Of a stretch of DNA of 64,000 bases, positions 32,557 to 44,453 are shown piece after piece; within the stretch, counting starts at the first letter, position 1; every line of letters begins with the position of its first letter. Source of the stretch: Sipunculus nudus (Eukaryota > Annelida > Sipuncula > Golfingiida > Sipunculidae). The stretch spans positions 54,977,812 through 55,041,811 of the forward strand of contig CM049314.1 of the NCBI GenBank assembly GCA_026874595.1. Direction: 5' to 3'. The position numbers and the translations under genes were made by a program. The notes under the pieces are model-generated. The model searched no databases. It saw only the letters and a program-made list of their open reading frames with translations, and was not told where the DNA came from.

Positions 32557-34100
32557 GTAGGTACTAATTTATTTCAAAGAGAATAAGCTATATTTCGTGT
32601 TAATTCAACAGACTTTCAAGGTGATTGGGCCCCTTTAATTACACAGGCGCAGTCTGCAAATATTAACGAGTGACCAGATAATTTAATAGAACTATTCACC
32701 TGACCCTGGGCACTAACACCAGCTGTATAAGACAAAAAGCCTATATAGTTAAAGATATAAATATTTTTTATAGTTTTTATAGAATATTCCTTCAAGTTAA
32801 TGGACATTTAAGACTGGTCACTTTTGGTCTCTCGGGTTCGGCTGAGTAGGAAAGTCAAAAATAAGCGAGAGGCTCTCTTCACATTTTATGCGATTCATTA
32901 CTTCCAACACTTAACAATGAAGCTTATTATTAGCACAAAGCAGATAGCTACTGATAGCTATGTTGTTTATCGTCCTTCGTGTATTTGCCCTTGGATAAAT
33001 AGTCCATATCTTTGTAATGGTTTATACATAAAACGCCGACCCTACTGTTAACATTAGCTCCCCGTTCTGAGCGTTCACGCCACTTACAGATTTTATTTGT
33101 ATGGTATATACTACTGAAAACATATAGATCATTCATTGTCTGGTTACCTTTGTTTTGCTTAGTAAATGCCGCAGCTTATTCAGTGGTATCAGTGACATTA
33201 TCTAATGCCCTACTGGGTATTTGTCTTTCTTGGAATTTTCTCAAAGAAAATGTCTAATTATCATCAGTGTCATCAAACACATCATTTTATTTTAGGGTAG
33301 ATAAAATCAGATAAAACTTTCAATTTTAAAATAATCTCTGGATTTGTAAGAGTAAATGTATGTTTTATGCTACAAAATGTTTTATGTAAAAAAATTACCT
33401 TACCCTTTTTGGGTATAAATATAATAAAGTAAATACATTATACCTTAGATTTTTTTTTATATTAAAGAATGTTACGGCATCTTAAGATCTTCATGATAGT
33501 GGAACTTTTCTTGATTTTTTTCCATTTGTTTTTACCCTTTTTTACGGTTTTATACGCTTTAATATGATACATTACGTTTTGTTATGATCCTGTACAAGAT
33601 CTACCACGATTGGATAATCGATTCTTTACCATTCAATCAAGATTTATTAAGAGTCTATGACGATCAGTTGCGATCTTTTACGATGATCACGATGTGGATC
33701 TACGATCTCTTCCACTCGCTTACGTTCCCTTACGTTCATAAAGTTCTTTTACCATTGTTGCCTTCTATTAAGATATAGGATACAAATAGGAAAAGATCGG
33801 TATAAAAAGAAAGTAGATTTTGCATTTCATCAGTTTGTCCAGTGACTCCACTTGGGACACAAGGATACTATCCTACTCTGTATTACGATATCGTCACTTA
33901 ACTACGCATTACTACTCGCTGAAAAAAAAACTTCTTTATGATTGTAGGAAATTTAAGCAAGTTTTACATTTAAATATATCTCATGATTACGGAGATCCCT
34001 CGTGATCACCACGAGTTTGATCTACGAGCTGTCACGCTCTAGAAGGTAAGATGCGATCTTTAAACGATTTTTTTAAATATGACCAACACGTAGTAATCGT
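32557..34100. other. unassigned sequence with GATC/ACGAT-rich stretch
   Basis: AT-rich. From about 33580 to 34050 the words ACGAT, GATC, TACGTT and CTACGA recur in both orientations, similar in style to the TCGC-rich and CGACAC-rich transposons elsewhere in the window. No inverted termini could be identified. No gene seen. Confidence 0.35.
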
Positions 34101-34114
34101 GGTCTGGTGTTAAC

Positions 34115-34185
34115 GGAGCATTAGTGGTAGAGCAAACCACCGGCAATCGGAAGGTCATGGGTTCGATTCCCATACCAAGTTAGCC
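34115..34185 (+). mobile_element. tRNA-derived SINE head
   Basis: A box-A-like TTAGTGGTAGAGC (34121-34133) and a perfect box-B word GGTTCGATTCC (34160-34170) with tRNA-like spacing. The sequence does not close a cloverleaf with an acceptor stem, and it is followed by a CT/AT microsatellite, which fits a SINE and not a tRNA gene. Confidence 0.55.
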
Positions 34186-34222
34186 GGTTTATCTGAGTAT
34201 TCATGCAATGAACAAGAATGGC

Positions 34223-34226
<4 letters not shown>

Positions 34227-34310
<84 letters not shown>
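34227..34310. repeat. compound (CT)n(AT)n microsatellite
   Basis: About 16 CT repeats run directly into about 26 AT repeats. The open frames spanning it are artefacts. Confidence 0.95.
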
Positions 34311-34312
<2 letters not shown>

Positions 34313-35998
34313 CACTGAAGAAAAACAAAACTGTAAATTCACTACAGACTGTTTCACGGGATGCCACCCGATCCTCAGGTGGATGTTGTTAGAATACAGA
34401 ACATAATATATATCAGATAAAAATTCAAGTTTTATTTATCCATTTTTGTTTTAGCTGTTTACTTTATTTCTCGGCGCCATGAGTCGGTGAGTTTATTCAA
34501 TAAGGTTTCTCAAGTATTCTGCTGACAAAATCATATCCACTCATTTAAAGTCGCATTCGAATTCCCATCGTAAAATGCTCGAAATCATATTGGCAATAAT
34601 CTTTGTAAGTATAGTATAGTAGAAGTATAGTAAATAGTAATAAGTCTTAATATGATTTATATTTTAAGAATGACAAGAATATTTACAACTAACTGCCTCT
34701 AAACGCTCGTTGACAAGATGTTATATAAAAGAGATCACTTTAAAGTTTTGGGCCGTGGGGTCAAATTAATACCTCATTAAATACTTAAATAATAATAAAT
34801 ACCAGTACGCGCGAGGGTCACGATTACAAAGGATAAACATTACTTTTATAATTATAGAAGCAATCGTCTATATTGCATGCCCTTATGACACTCCAGGCAT
34901 GGCAGTTATAAATGGTATTTAGCCACGTTTTTCCATTAGCACTCGCATCAAATATCAAATATCGTTCGCATCAAATATCAGAAAAAACGAGTGTTGCGAG
35001 GTTTTGGCGACCATGTGGCCAGGATTACATTGAATTACATTGATTACATGAAAAATACATATGTAATAACTTTGTCAAAACCGTGTGAGCTTTGGGCCAA
35101 CATTCGGCTGGGATTACCTATTCTTAATTATTATGAAACATGCACATGTAGCAAACATTGTCAAGATATATACACATGCCAAATACTAATGTTTTATGTG
35201 AAGATGGGCCCGAACCATACTGCTACGAAATAGGTCCATCCATGGTTGTATGTGTGTTTCTTGTTTGTTATGGTTATATTTTTTATATGATATGCGAATA
35301 TTTGCTCTTACACCTTGACAACTGTTGATGCTTCAGAATTAACAAGTAAAATGATGTCAGATTTATCTGACTGAAATCTAAGAACGGCTGGCCCTTGTCT
35401 ATGCAGAACCCTGACATTGCCTAGGGCCCAGCCTGTTACAGGCCTCACATGATTACCAGCTCAATCAAAACAGCTCTTCACACCCAACAGCCAAATCTAA
35501 CCTGCCATGAAGGAACGTCAAGGAACTTGAGCTTAACAGAGGCAGCGCAGAACCCCATCAACGCCTCTCCCTCAAACTTGTTATGACTTGTATGAAGTGT
35601 TTTCCAGTATTTAGGGTGTTATGTATGAAACAATTATGCTTCAAGTCATTGTTCTTTCTTCTTCTTAAATGAAATAACAACCTCCGGGCGCTCTCATGGT
35701 TTATTTTTTATTTTTCTTTTTTTTAGTTTTTACTTTTTATATATATATAAAATAAACAAATGCTACAACTAACAACCTATTTGTAAGAAACTATACAATG
35801 TGTTTATTACTAACAAACTGACTGCTGGATATATACAAGATCTATAACTCTTCCAGGGAACCGCAGGAGTTATAAATCTTAATTAAATCCGCCTGGTTGG
35901 GGCATCACGGTACTCATTCTGGAGGTTTACTTATGCTATGTCTGTAGCATGTGCTGCTAGCTTTTACTGGCCTTGTTTGCATACACGTCAAGGTCTCT
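34311..35998. other. unassigned sequence
   Basis: AT-rich, no recognisable gene. A possible 32-nt exon at 34454-34485 (TTTTAG acceptor, GTGAGT donor) is too short to support. Confidence 0.35.
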
Positions 35999-36214
35999 CT
36001 AATCTTGGAGTACACATCCCCTTATACTCTTGATGCATTTCTTAACGCCCGGTTGGTTCAAATGGACACCATCGTCCAAGAAATAGCGCTCAGAAAGTTT
36101 AAAAGGATATAACAATAGGACGGTTTGGCCACCATCTGCAAGAGTAGTTTCACGATATTGGTTGCAAGATCCCATTTTCTGGCAGAAATTGCTAGGGTAC
36201 TGCATGATGCCCAC
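35999..36214 (-). pseudogene. C-terminal fragment of an SGNH-hydrolase-like ORF
   Basis: The minus-strand translation ends RYFLDDGVHLNQPGVKKC and IKSIRGCVLQD. D-G-V-H-L carries the Asp-x-x-His pair of SGNH/GDSL esterases, in the context usual for the short SGNH proteins found in aquatic invertebrate genomes and some LINE ORF1 products. Upstream on the same strand a sequence like VAQLVQGILEDPVVRMLAP may be part of the same host ORF. The block I and block III regions are not identifiable, so it is a fragment. Confidence 0.55.
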
Positions 36215-38349
36215 AGTGGGGGGGGGCGCTATTGGGGAGTGGGGGCAAGCATTCTAACCACGGGATCCTCAAGGATGCCCTGAACTAATTGTGCCACTGT
36301 CACAGGATGTGGCCTAAAACTTTTTGCATTACCTTCAAACTTATTATCATAATTTCCAGTTGAAGACAGCTAATTGCCCCCCCCCCCACACACACACACA
36401 CCCCCCACCCCCAATGAAACAACCAATGTGGGCTTATGGATGGCTACAAGGTCCCCAACTTTTAACCCTGCGTTTAACCTGCGAGTCCCCTGTGATCAGC
36501 GCAGACTGGCTCATTTTTATTTATTTTTTTTTGGCAGGGCACGAGACTAGGAATTAAATCTAAGTGGATACCAATACAATTTGCAATTCAGTTTTGCCGT
36601 GAAGCGCTGGCATGGCGGTAGTTGCGTGAACTGAATTCGTTTGGAAGCCAGGCTTATTATAAAATGCAAGAGCACTCTGTCTTTACTTAAACTGACAGTC
36701 GCAGGAAAACGCTAAATGAAAAATAGCGGTACTTACGCAAAGGCAACGGATGTATTGTGTTTCAAATCCCAAGGCGTGAGGTTGTACGGGGCTGGGTTCA
36801 AGTAAAGAACTGGCAATTCAACGCCGAACGAAAGGCTTGCCAACCAGCTTGCACTATCCACGGTTGAATACCGCGCCAAATTTCTGTGTCGCGGTATCAA
36901 CAGGTGTTCATTACGCTCGCTGAGCGGCAAAATAATTTATGTAAAGCTTGAATACTAGGCAAACAGTCTTTTATAGACCCCCCCCCCCCCCCCCCGGCCC
37001 AATTTGTATTCTCGTTTATGCGGGATTTGCCCAGAACGAGGCTGGAATACCCGAAGTAGACGGATGGTGCGAATGTGATCCCCAATTATCGCTCAATTTT
37101 CATACGAAAGTTGTCCCGTTTACACCTGTATAATTTACACCTAATAAGGCAGAGCCCGACTTAAGCGACCAAGGTGAACCTTACTCGACATTTTCTCACA
37201 AAAAAAGACACCTTTTATAACACTTAATAAAACACATTAATTGCAAAAAAGGAAAAGAAAAGTTTTTTCCCATCTTACAGGGGGGAATACATTAAACAAC
37301 TTGCATTTTGTACCCGCAATTTATGATTGCTAAATGTGCGACATGCCCTATAAGCAGAATGACAAGTTCTGTTCTTGTGAAGTATAAACAAATTTACAGT
37401 GGATACGTAGAATCAAGATTATCAGCTACATTCTAATATTTCAAAGGCTTTCTGACTGTGATCAGTATTGTTGTGCATAGTCGGTATTTTGACAAATATT
37501 CATGTTTCGAGCATATACGCATTTGAGTCTTATTTTGACAGGCAGGCAGTGGAAAGCGCCGTAACAAACACATAAATTGGTGAGTACAGATGGGGGGGGG
37601 GTCGAATTACATGGTCTCACCTTTCCAGCTGCATGATTTAATATGATTGGACAATCTTCAGAAGCTGCAGTCGAGAGACTGCACCGAAACCGAATCGATT
37701 CAATGACCATTAACCAAGCGTACCTTATACATAAAACTGTATAAACTTTACCCCAAATTTCTTAAACTTAAAAAAAAACGCAAAATATAAACGTTGATGC
37801 CATTCAATATTTTCTAAATATAATCCTTCACATGATTCTTATTGTTCACATAAACGCACACACACACAAACACACACACATATAATTCTATATATATATA
37901 TGGTTAAAATAAACCGAGCAGGATACGGGGTCAGTGCAAGTACAGAGAAGGGCCAATGTCAAACTTAGTCTGAATATAAAAGGTGAATTAATTTTTCAAA
38001 CGACACGAAATTACTTCAATGTTATAGTCAGAAGGTCTAGATAAGTCAATACAAAACAAAGGAAAATGGCCCTGCGTTAAATTCTATCTCTAAATGGCCT
38101 CCGTCTCAAGGTCTACTGGCCGTAGCGCAGCGCCACCATGCGTCTTTGTATGAGATTAATCATCCTTATTTCTCATCTTGATGTCAGAAGAGAACAAATC
38201 AACTAATTTTCTACGCCATCCGGAAAAACTGATGTGGATAACGTGACGTCGCTGTCGTTTGAATAGCCCTGCATAACGTTGATCAAGTGAAAACCAGCTG
38301 ACAATCGGCCGGTTTCAAAATAGTAACGTTAAACTTTAAAAACCTCCAT
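36215..38349. other. unassigned sequence
   Basis: C-rich runs at 36379-36413 and 36980-36996 and a CA-rich microsatellite (37856-37880) are present. No coding exon is recognised. Confidence 0.35.
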
Positions 38350-38730
38350 GTGGACACCTGCATTTTCTTTCTACCAGATAATGGAACATTGAAATATGAA
38401 ACATTTTCACCAGGTTCGATCATATGGATCACTAGGTACAATCAAATTCGTTCAGTAGTGAATTTCCTTCGAAGCAAACTTATTAATTTTGCAAAATTTT
38501 TGCAAATTCTTGTTCAAGATTGTTGCTACATAGAACCTGATAGAATGTTGAGGAACGAAATACTAATAGGCCAGAATAATGAGACAAGCCAGAAAGTGGA
38601 CGTGTTTGATGAGGACCCCGCAGTGAACAAGATACAATATAGCCAGGCAAGAATCATTCTAAATCATAATTGTGTTATAACTTTTAGAGTGAATAGAAAG
38701 ACACGCATGTGTGAAAAGATTTTGCAATGA
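38350..38730 (+). CDS. unassigned 125-codon open frame (doubtful)
   Basis: An open frame follows a CTACCAG acceptor-like site (about 38372-38378) and ends in TGA at 38728-38730. The translation (for example DRMLRNEILIGQNNETSQKV) shows no family, signal or membrane segment that I recognise. Open frames of this length are expected a few times by chance in AT-rich DNA of this size. Confidence 0.12.
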   Translation: MDTCIFFLPDNGTLKYETFSPGSIIWITRYNQIRSVVNFLRSKLINFAKFLQILVQDCCYIEPDRMLRNEILIGQNNETSQKVDVFDEDPAVNKIQYSQARIILNHNCVITFRVNRKTRMCEKILQ

Positions 38731-39489
38731 CAAGTAACATGAAATATGTCCAGTAAAGTAGAATAAAATGCAACCGCTGCAGATATAAGGCATATTTCTA
38801 AAGAGCTGTCAGTACTCTGTGTTACCGGAGAATGTGGTTTTACCGGTTATACCATCCGTAAAATAAAGGTAGAAAATCAATAATGTAAGCAAATGTGTTA
38901 GTTAAAGAAGAAAAATCAAGTTGAGTAAAGATTTACTGACATACGAAGCTGTCACGAAATGCTTGAGATCTAAGAAATAATCCCTTCTCCCAATCTCTGA
39001 GGGCCTCAGGTGCTCAACGGGCCAAATAATGTACGGGTGTAGTATGTCTGTGCGTTGGACGCAAGTTATACGTTTTTTTACAGACAAAGCAGCACCTCGG
39101 GAAAAGCAGCGTCGTGGCTCATACAAACGCACTTGAAAATGCAAAATAGCCGTTGAAAATGACGACGTATTATACCAAAGCCAATTATCCTGTTCCCACA
39201 CCAGGTTATAAAAAAAGTGTTCAGGGTGAACTGTCATGACTAATATTTCAGATAAAAGTATATGAACTAAATAAGATAAAAAAACAGGCACGTGATGGGA
39301 ACAGCTGATATTTATGCAACCAGAGAATGCTTTTTAATGGTTGGCATAGCTCAGTATTTGTTACCATAGAAACTTTTAAACAGATGAACCCGCATGCTTT
39401 TTCAAACACTCCAGAAAACAGTCCTAAAGTAAACACCTAATTATTTGTGCAGATCTGCCTAAGAAATCTAAGGTAGGAGTTCAATATTA
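38731..39489. other. unassigned sequence
   Basis: A 129-codon minus-strand frame at 38902-39291 has no recognisable domain. Nothing else seen. Confidence 0.35.
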
Positions 39490-39494
39490 TTTTA

Positions 39495-39890
39495 TTGTTT
39501 GCCGGAAATCTTCGATTTCGGCAAGCATCTTGCTCAGTTGCGTATGTCTGTTTGTTGCTTGCCGGAAATCTTCGATTTCGGCAAGTTGGTTGGTCAGTTG
39601 CGTATGTCCATTTGTCTGTTTGTTTTTGCTTGCCGGAAATCTTCGATTTCGGCAAGTTGGTTGGTCAGTTGCGTATGTCCGGTTGTCTGTTTGTTTTTTT
39701 GTTGCTTGCCGGAAATCTTCGATTTCGGCAAGTTGGTTGGTCAGTTGCGTATGTCCGGTTGTCTGTTTGTTTTTTTGTTTGTTTTTTGCTTGCCGGAAAT
39801 CTTCGATTTCGGCAAGTTGGTTGGTCAGTTGCGTATGTCCATTTGTCTGTTTGTTGCTTGCCGGAATCAAAGATTTCGGCAAGCATATTG
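39495..39890. repeat. array of six hairpins interspersed with TGTC/TTTG repeats
   Basis: Six copies of a hairpin with arms GCTTGCCGGAAATC and GATTTCGGCAAGC and loop TTC occur at about 39498, 39557, 39629, 39704, 39788 and 39855. Each is followed by TTGGTCAGTTGCGTATGTC and a variable TGTC/TTTG tract, so spacing varies from 59 to 84 bp. The last copy has a changed loop (AAA) but keeps the stem. Confidence 0.9.
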
Positions 39891-40439
39891 CTCAGTTGCG
39901 TATGTCTGTTTGTCTGTCTGTCTGTTTGTTTGTCTGCACTCTCCTGGCCACAATTTTGCCACAATCACCTTAAAACTTTCAGAGATGATGGAGAATTAAA
40001 TTTCTAGGTGCCCTATTGTTTTTGGTTAAAATAGGTCAAAGGTCAAGGTCAAGGTCGTCAAAAATTCTCAAAACGGTTTTTTCTTCATATCTTTGTGACT
40101 ATTAGTCGTATCTACTTCAACAATAGCTCATTTTGATCGTCATTCCAAGGCCTGTCATCTGGTGTGTAGCAGACTCAAATTTGCCGTAACCATGGTTACA
40201 AATTTTGGGGGGATAGTCATGATATTCGAATATAAGGGGTCTTATTTTTCTAACTTTGTCAGTTTTAAAGCTAGAGTGATCTAGTTTTTTGCATCAGGTA
40301 GCATTCAACTAGTACTACAAGATTTTATAACAAGTATTGCAGTATCTCGTAAAATATCTCGTGAATAGAGATATTTCGAGATTTCATTCATCTTGCGCCA
40401 AAGGCCACATTATTGCAGGAATCTTTCTGAAACTGAAAT

Positions 40440-41760
40440 ATTATAAGTCCTATACTAGTATCTCGAAATTGTTTTTTCATTTTTTGAATAGGGCCGCTAG
40501 GGGGCGCTGGATGCGAACCTCCCGAACATATCATATTTTGGCCATATCTCCAAAATTATAAGCCTCAATTACATAAACTATAGCTTATTTTCTTCCTCTG
40601 AGTTTTCTCCATAACCAAGTGTAGTCATCTGGTCACTATTTTGTGACGCTTTGTCAGTGTGTCTGTCTGTTTGTCAGTTGTCCGCAAATTCGCCTGCTTG
40701 CTCTTGCGTCTCACATATAGCATTCTACAGGCCACAGTTTTGAAAGAATCCTTTTGAAACTATTACATCTTAAGTCTTACACTAATATCTCGAAACCAAT
40801 TTTTCATTTTCCGGATATGGCCGCTAGGGGGCGCTGAACTTGAACCTCTCCCAACATATCATGCTTTGGCAATATCTCCAAAACTATAAACCTCAGTTAC
40901 ATAAACTGTAGCTTTTTTCTTCCTTTGAGTCTTCTCCATAACCTGGAGAAGTCATCTGGACTCAATTTTGAGTCACTTTGTCAGTGTTTTCGTCTGTTTG
41001 TCAGTTGTCCTCAAATTGGCCTGCTTGTTGGCTCTTGCGTCTCACATATAGCATTCTGTAGGCCACAGTTTTGACGGAATCCTTTTGAAACTATTACATC
41101 TTATGTCTTACACTAATATCTAGAAATAAATTTTTCATTTTCCGGATATGGCCACTAGTGGGCGCTGCACATGACTCTCACACACATACCATTGTATTGG
41201 CCATAACTCTACACCCAAAGCCTCAGTTACATAAGCTATAGCTTATTTTCTTCCTTTGAATCTTCTCCATAACCTGATTAAGGCATCTGGTTTCAATCTT
41301 CTGTCACTTTGTCAGTGTGTCCATCTGTTTGTCCGTTATCCTCAAAGTTGCCTGCTTGCTGGTTCTTACGCCTTACATATAGCATTCTACGGGCCACAGC
41401 TTTGACGGAATCCTTTTGAAACTGAGACATCTCATGGTATACACTAATAATAAGAAACGCATTTGTCGTCTTCGGAATATGTCTGCTAGAGGGCGCTACA
41501 GTCGAGCCTCCCTAGTATATCATTAATTCGCCATACCTCCAAAATTATAAATCTAAATTACATAAATTATAACTCATTTTCTTCCTTTCAATCTTCTCAA
41601 TCACCAGGTTATGTCATCTGGTGTCAATCTTGTCTCACAAAGTCAGTATGTCTATCTGTTCGTCTTTTGTTGTCAGCTTTGTCTACTTGCCAGTTCTTTT
41701 GTCTCATATGTCATTCTACGGGCCACATATTCCAGCAATGTCCCTGACAGTCATTCCATT
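40440..41760 (+). repeat. about 330-bp tandem core repeats, four copies
   Basis: Landmarks GGGCGCTG (40503, 40829, 41160, 41490) and TTCTCCATAACC (about 40604, 40932, 41267 and a variant at about 41594) recur every 326-335 bp. Copies are diverged by about 15-25 percent by eye. Confidence 0.85.
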
Positions 41761-41844
41761 AATAGAAAACCGACAATATGTTCTGTCTGTCCGTCTGTGT
41801 TTCACTTCCGATTTCCGGCAAGCGTTCGACCTATGGTCGTCTAG

Positions 41845-44453
41845 TTTTTTTGTTTATTTGTGTGTTTGTCTGCGCTCTCCTGGCCACAATTTTGCAGCAA
41901 TCGACATGACCCTTACAGGGTTGATTGACAACCGAACACCCTGGAACCCTATTGTTTTTGGTCAACATTGCTCCAAGGTCAAGGGTCAAGGTCACGACAG
42001 GTGTGGTTAACGGTTTTTGCACTATAATTTCGCCATAAATAGGCTTATCCACTTCTGCAATAGCTCATTTTTTTCGTCATCACCTGGCCTTTCTTTTGAT
42101 ATGTAGCTTACTTAAATTTGCCGTTACCATGGTTACATTTTTTGGGCAAAAATCAGGGGAATTGGAAATAACACGACCATTTTTTTGTAACTTTGTCAGT
42201 TTTTAAGCTAGGCAGATCTAGTTTTCGGCATTTTGTTCCACATGACCAGCTTGACACGACAGAACTGAAAGTTACGCCAAATCTCGCGCCATATCTCGTC
42301 AAACGAGAAAAAACGAGACTTCGCGGAAATGCTTATAACTCAGCGACTTTTACAGCTAGACAGGTCTGGTTTTCGGCATTTCGTTCCACCAAACAAGCTT
42401 GACACGACAGAGCTGCAAGACAGGCCAAATCTCGCACCTTATCTCGTCAAACGAGAAAACACGGGATTTCACGGAAATGCTTATAACTGGGCCAGTTTGA
42501 CAGCTAGACACGTCTGGTTTTCGGCATTTAGTTCCACTAGACCAGCTTGACACGACAAATATGCAAGTGCCGTTACCATGGTTACATTTTTTGGGCAAAA
42601 ATCATGGAAATTGGAAATAACACGACCATTTTTTGTAACTTTGTCAATTTTTAAGCTACAGACGTCTGGTTTTGGTCATTATGTACCTTATAGGCAGCTT
42701 GACATGATAAAACTAAAAGTCTCGCCAAATCTCGCACCATTTCTCGTCAAACGAGAGTCTTCGAGATTTCATTAAATATGACCTACAGGTTGCATTTTTT
42801 TAACAATGGCTTTGAAATTGATATATTTTGTGTTATTTATAAATATCTCGAAATCAGTTTTTCATTTTTTGGAAATAGCCACCAGGGGGCGTGGTACCTG
42901 GAACACTGTAACATATCATTTTTCTGCAATATCTAAAATAATTTTAAACATGGCACAATTTTTATCGTTGTATCTTAAACTAGGAACATTGGCTTATTCC
43001 TCCGCACATGTAGCTTTGTGCTGCCGTTACCATGGTTACCAAATTTGTGGGTTAAACTTGACGATCTGAAAATATGCAGTTTTTGGCTTCTATCTCGGTT
43101 AATATTTATGTTTCAAGGGTCTAGTTTTTTGCATGAGGCTGCTTCCCCTTGGTTCTAAGTCATTCAATTGCAAGTCTCGTCAAATTTCGCTCGGTTTATC
43201 GTCAAACGAGAAAAAACGAGATTTCACAGAAATGCTTATAACTCGGCGACTTTTACAGCTACACAGGTCTAGTTTCCTGCATTTCATAACATATGACCAG
43301 CTTGACACGCCAGAAAAGAAATCAGGCCAAATCTCGCACCATATCTCGTCAAGCGAGAAAAAAACGAGATATCATGGAAATGCTTATAACTAGGCGACTT
43401 TTACAGCTACTCAGGTCTAGTTTTTGGCATTTGGTAACATTTGGCCAACTTGACATAGTAAAACTGTGATACTTGGCGAAATCTCGCACTATATCTGGTC
43501 AAATGTGGAAAAACGAGATTTCACAGAAATGCATATAAGTCGGCGACTTTCACGGCTAGACAGGTCTAGTTTTTGGCATTCATTAACATTTGGACGGCTT
43601 TACATGACAAACCTGCAAGACTGGCCAAATCTCGCACCATATCTCGTCAAACGATAAAAAAGGAGATTTCACAGACATGCTAATAACTCGGCGACTTTTA
43701 CAGCTAGACAGATGTAGTTTTCGCCATTTCATAACATTTAGAGAGTTTGATATGACAAATCTACAAGACTGGCCAAATCCTGCACCATATCTCGTCAAAC
43801 GAGAAAACACGAGAGTACACGGAAATGCTTATAACTTGGCGACTTTTACAGCTAGACGGATCTAGTTTTTGCCATTTCGTAACGTTTGGCCGTCTTGACA
43901 TAATAAAACTGCTCGTCTTGCCAAATCTCGTACTATATCTCGTCAAGTGAGAAAAAAACATGATTTCACGTAAATGCTGATAACACGGCGACTTTTGCAG
44001 CTAGACAGGTCTAGTTTCCGGCATTTTGTAATATTTGACAAACCTGACATGACAAAACTGGAAATCTTGCCAAAGCTTGCACCATTTCCCGTCAAACGAG
44101 AAAACACGAGATTTCATGCAAATGCTTATAACTCAGCGGCTTTTATAGCTAGACAGGTCTAGTTTTCGGCATTTCATATCATTTGGCCAGCTTGACATGA
44201 CAAACCTGAAAACGTCTCACTGCTTCTTGTCAAACGAGATTAACGGGATTTCATGAAAAAATTTTGAACTTGGTCCCTTTTACACTAGAAAGATATGCAG
44301 CTGTTAAAGGTCAGCATGCATAAATAAACATATTATCCGTTTCTGCTGCCCCCACAATGTTGCTCATTCATATGACTGTTTCTACATGCACTCTCTGTCT
44401 ATCTGTCTGTATCATTTCCATTTCCGGCAAGCGCGTGACCTCTGGTCATCTTG
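41845..44453 (+). mobile_element. Helentron-like unit, family 3, unit 1
   Basis: Begins directly after the CTAG of the preceding element with TTTTTTTGTTTATTTGTGTG and GCGCTCTCCTGGCCAC. The AGGTCAAGGGTCAAGGTCA block is at about 41976, followed by an array of about 148-bp monomers. It ends in hairpin TGACC-TCT-GGTCA and CTTG at 44450-44453. Near 42556 the monomer array jumps back to the pre-core block (GTTACCATGGTTAC...), so this unit is a recombinant. Confidence 0.6.

Larger units (their letters stand above)
39490..41844 (+). mobile_element. Helentron-like element, family 2 (330-bp core), complete right end
   Basis: The left part is an array of hairpins and TGTC/TTTG microsatellite (39495-39945). 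Next comes the block CACTCTCCTGGCCACAATTT, then an AGGTCA-rich block at 40033. The core is four copies of about 330 bp (about 40440-41760). The right end is CGACC-TAT-GGTCG (41827-41839), then CTAG at 41841-41844 before a T run. No protein coding: the 130-170-codon open frames on the left come from the tandem repeat and exist in several frames at once. The first 0.8 kb recurs at 63218-64000. Confidence 0.65.

Noticed and set aside
34115..34185. Functional tRNA gene
   Set aside because: Box A and box B are present, but no acceptor stem pairing or clear anticodon arm; a SINE head is more likely.
34454..34485. Possible 32-nt exon with TTTTAG acceptor and GTGAGT donor
   Set aside because: Too short to support on its own; the exit phase does not fit the neighbouring phase-1 modules and there is no partner exon.
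38350..38730. Real gene at the 125-codon open frame
   Set aside because: Kept only as a low-confidence entry: no domain or signal, and its length is within chance expectation for AT-rich DNA.
39495..39890. CRISPR-like array (repeated hairpins with variable spacers)
   Set aside because: Eukaryotic context, spacers are low-complexity TGTC/TTTG tracts of uneven length, and no cas genes.
39495..40007. Open frames of 130-170 codons in several frames and both strands
   Set aside because: They run through a short-period tandem hairpin/microsatellite array whose unit lacks stops in several frames. The translations are themselves repetitive and have no domain.
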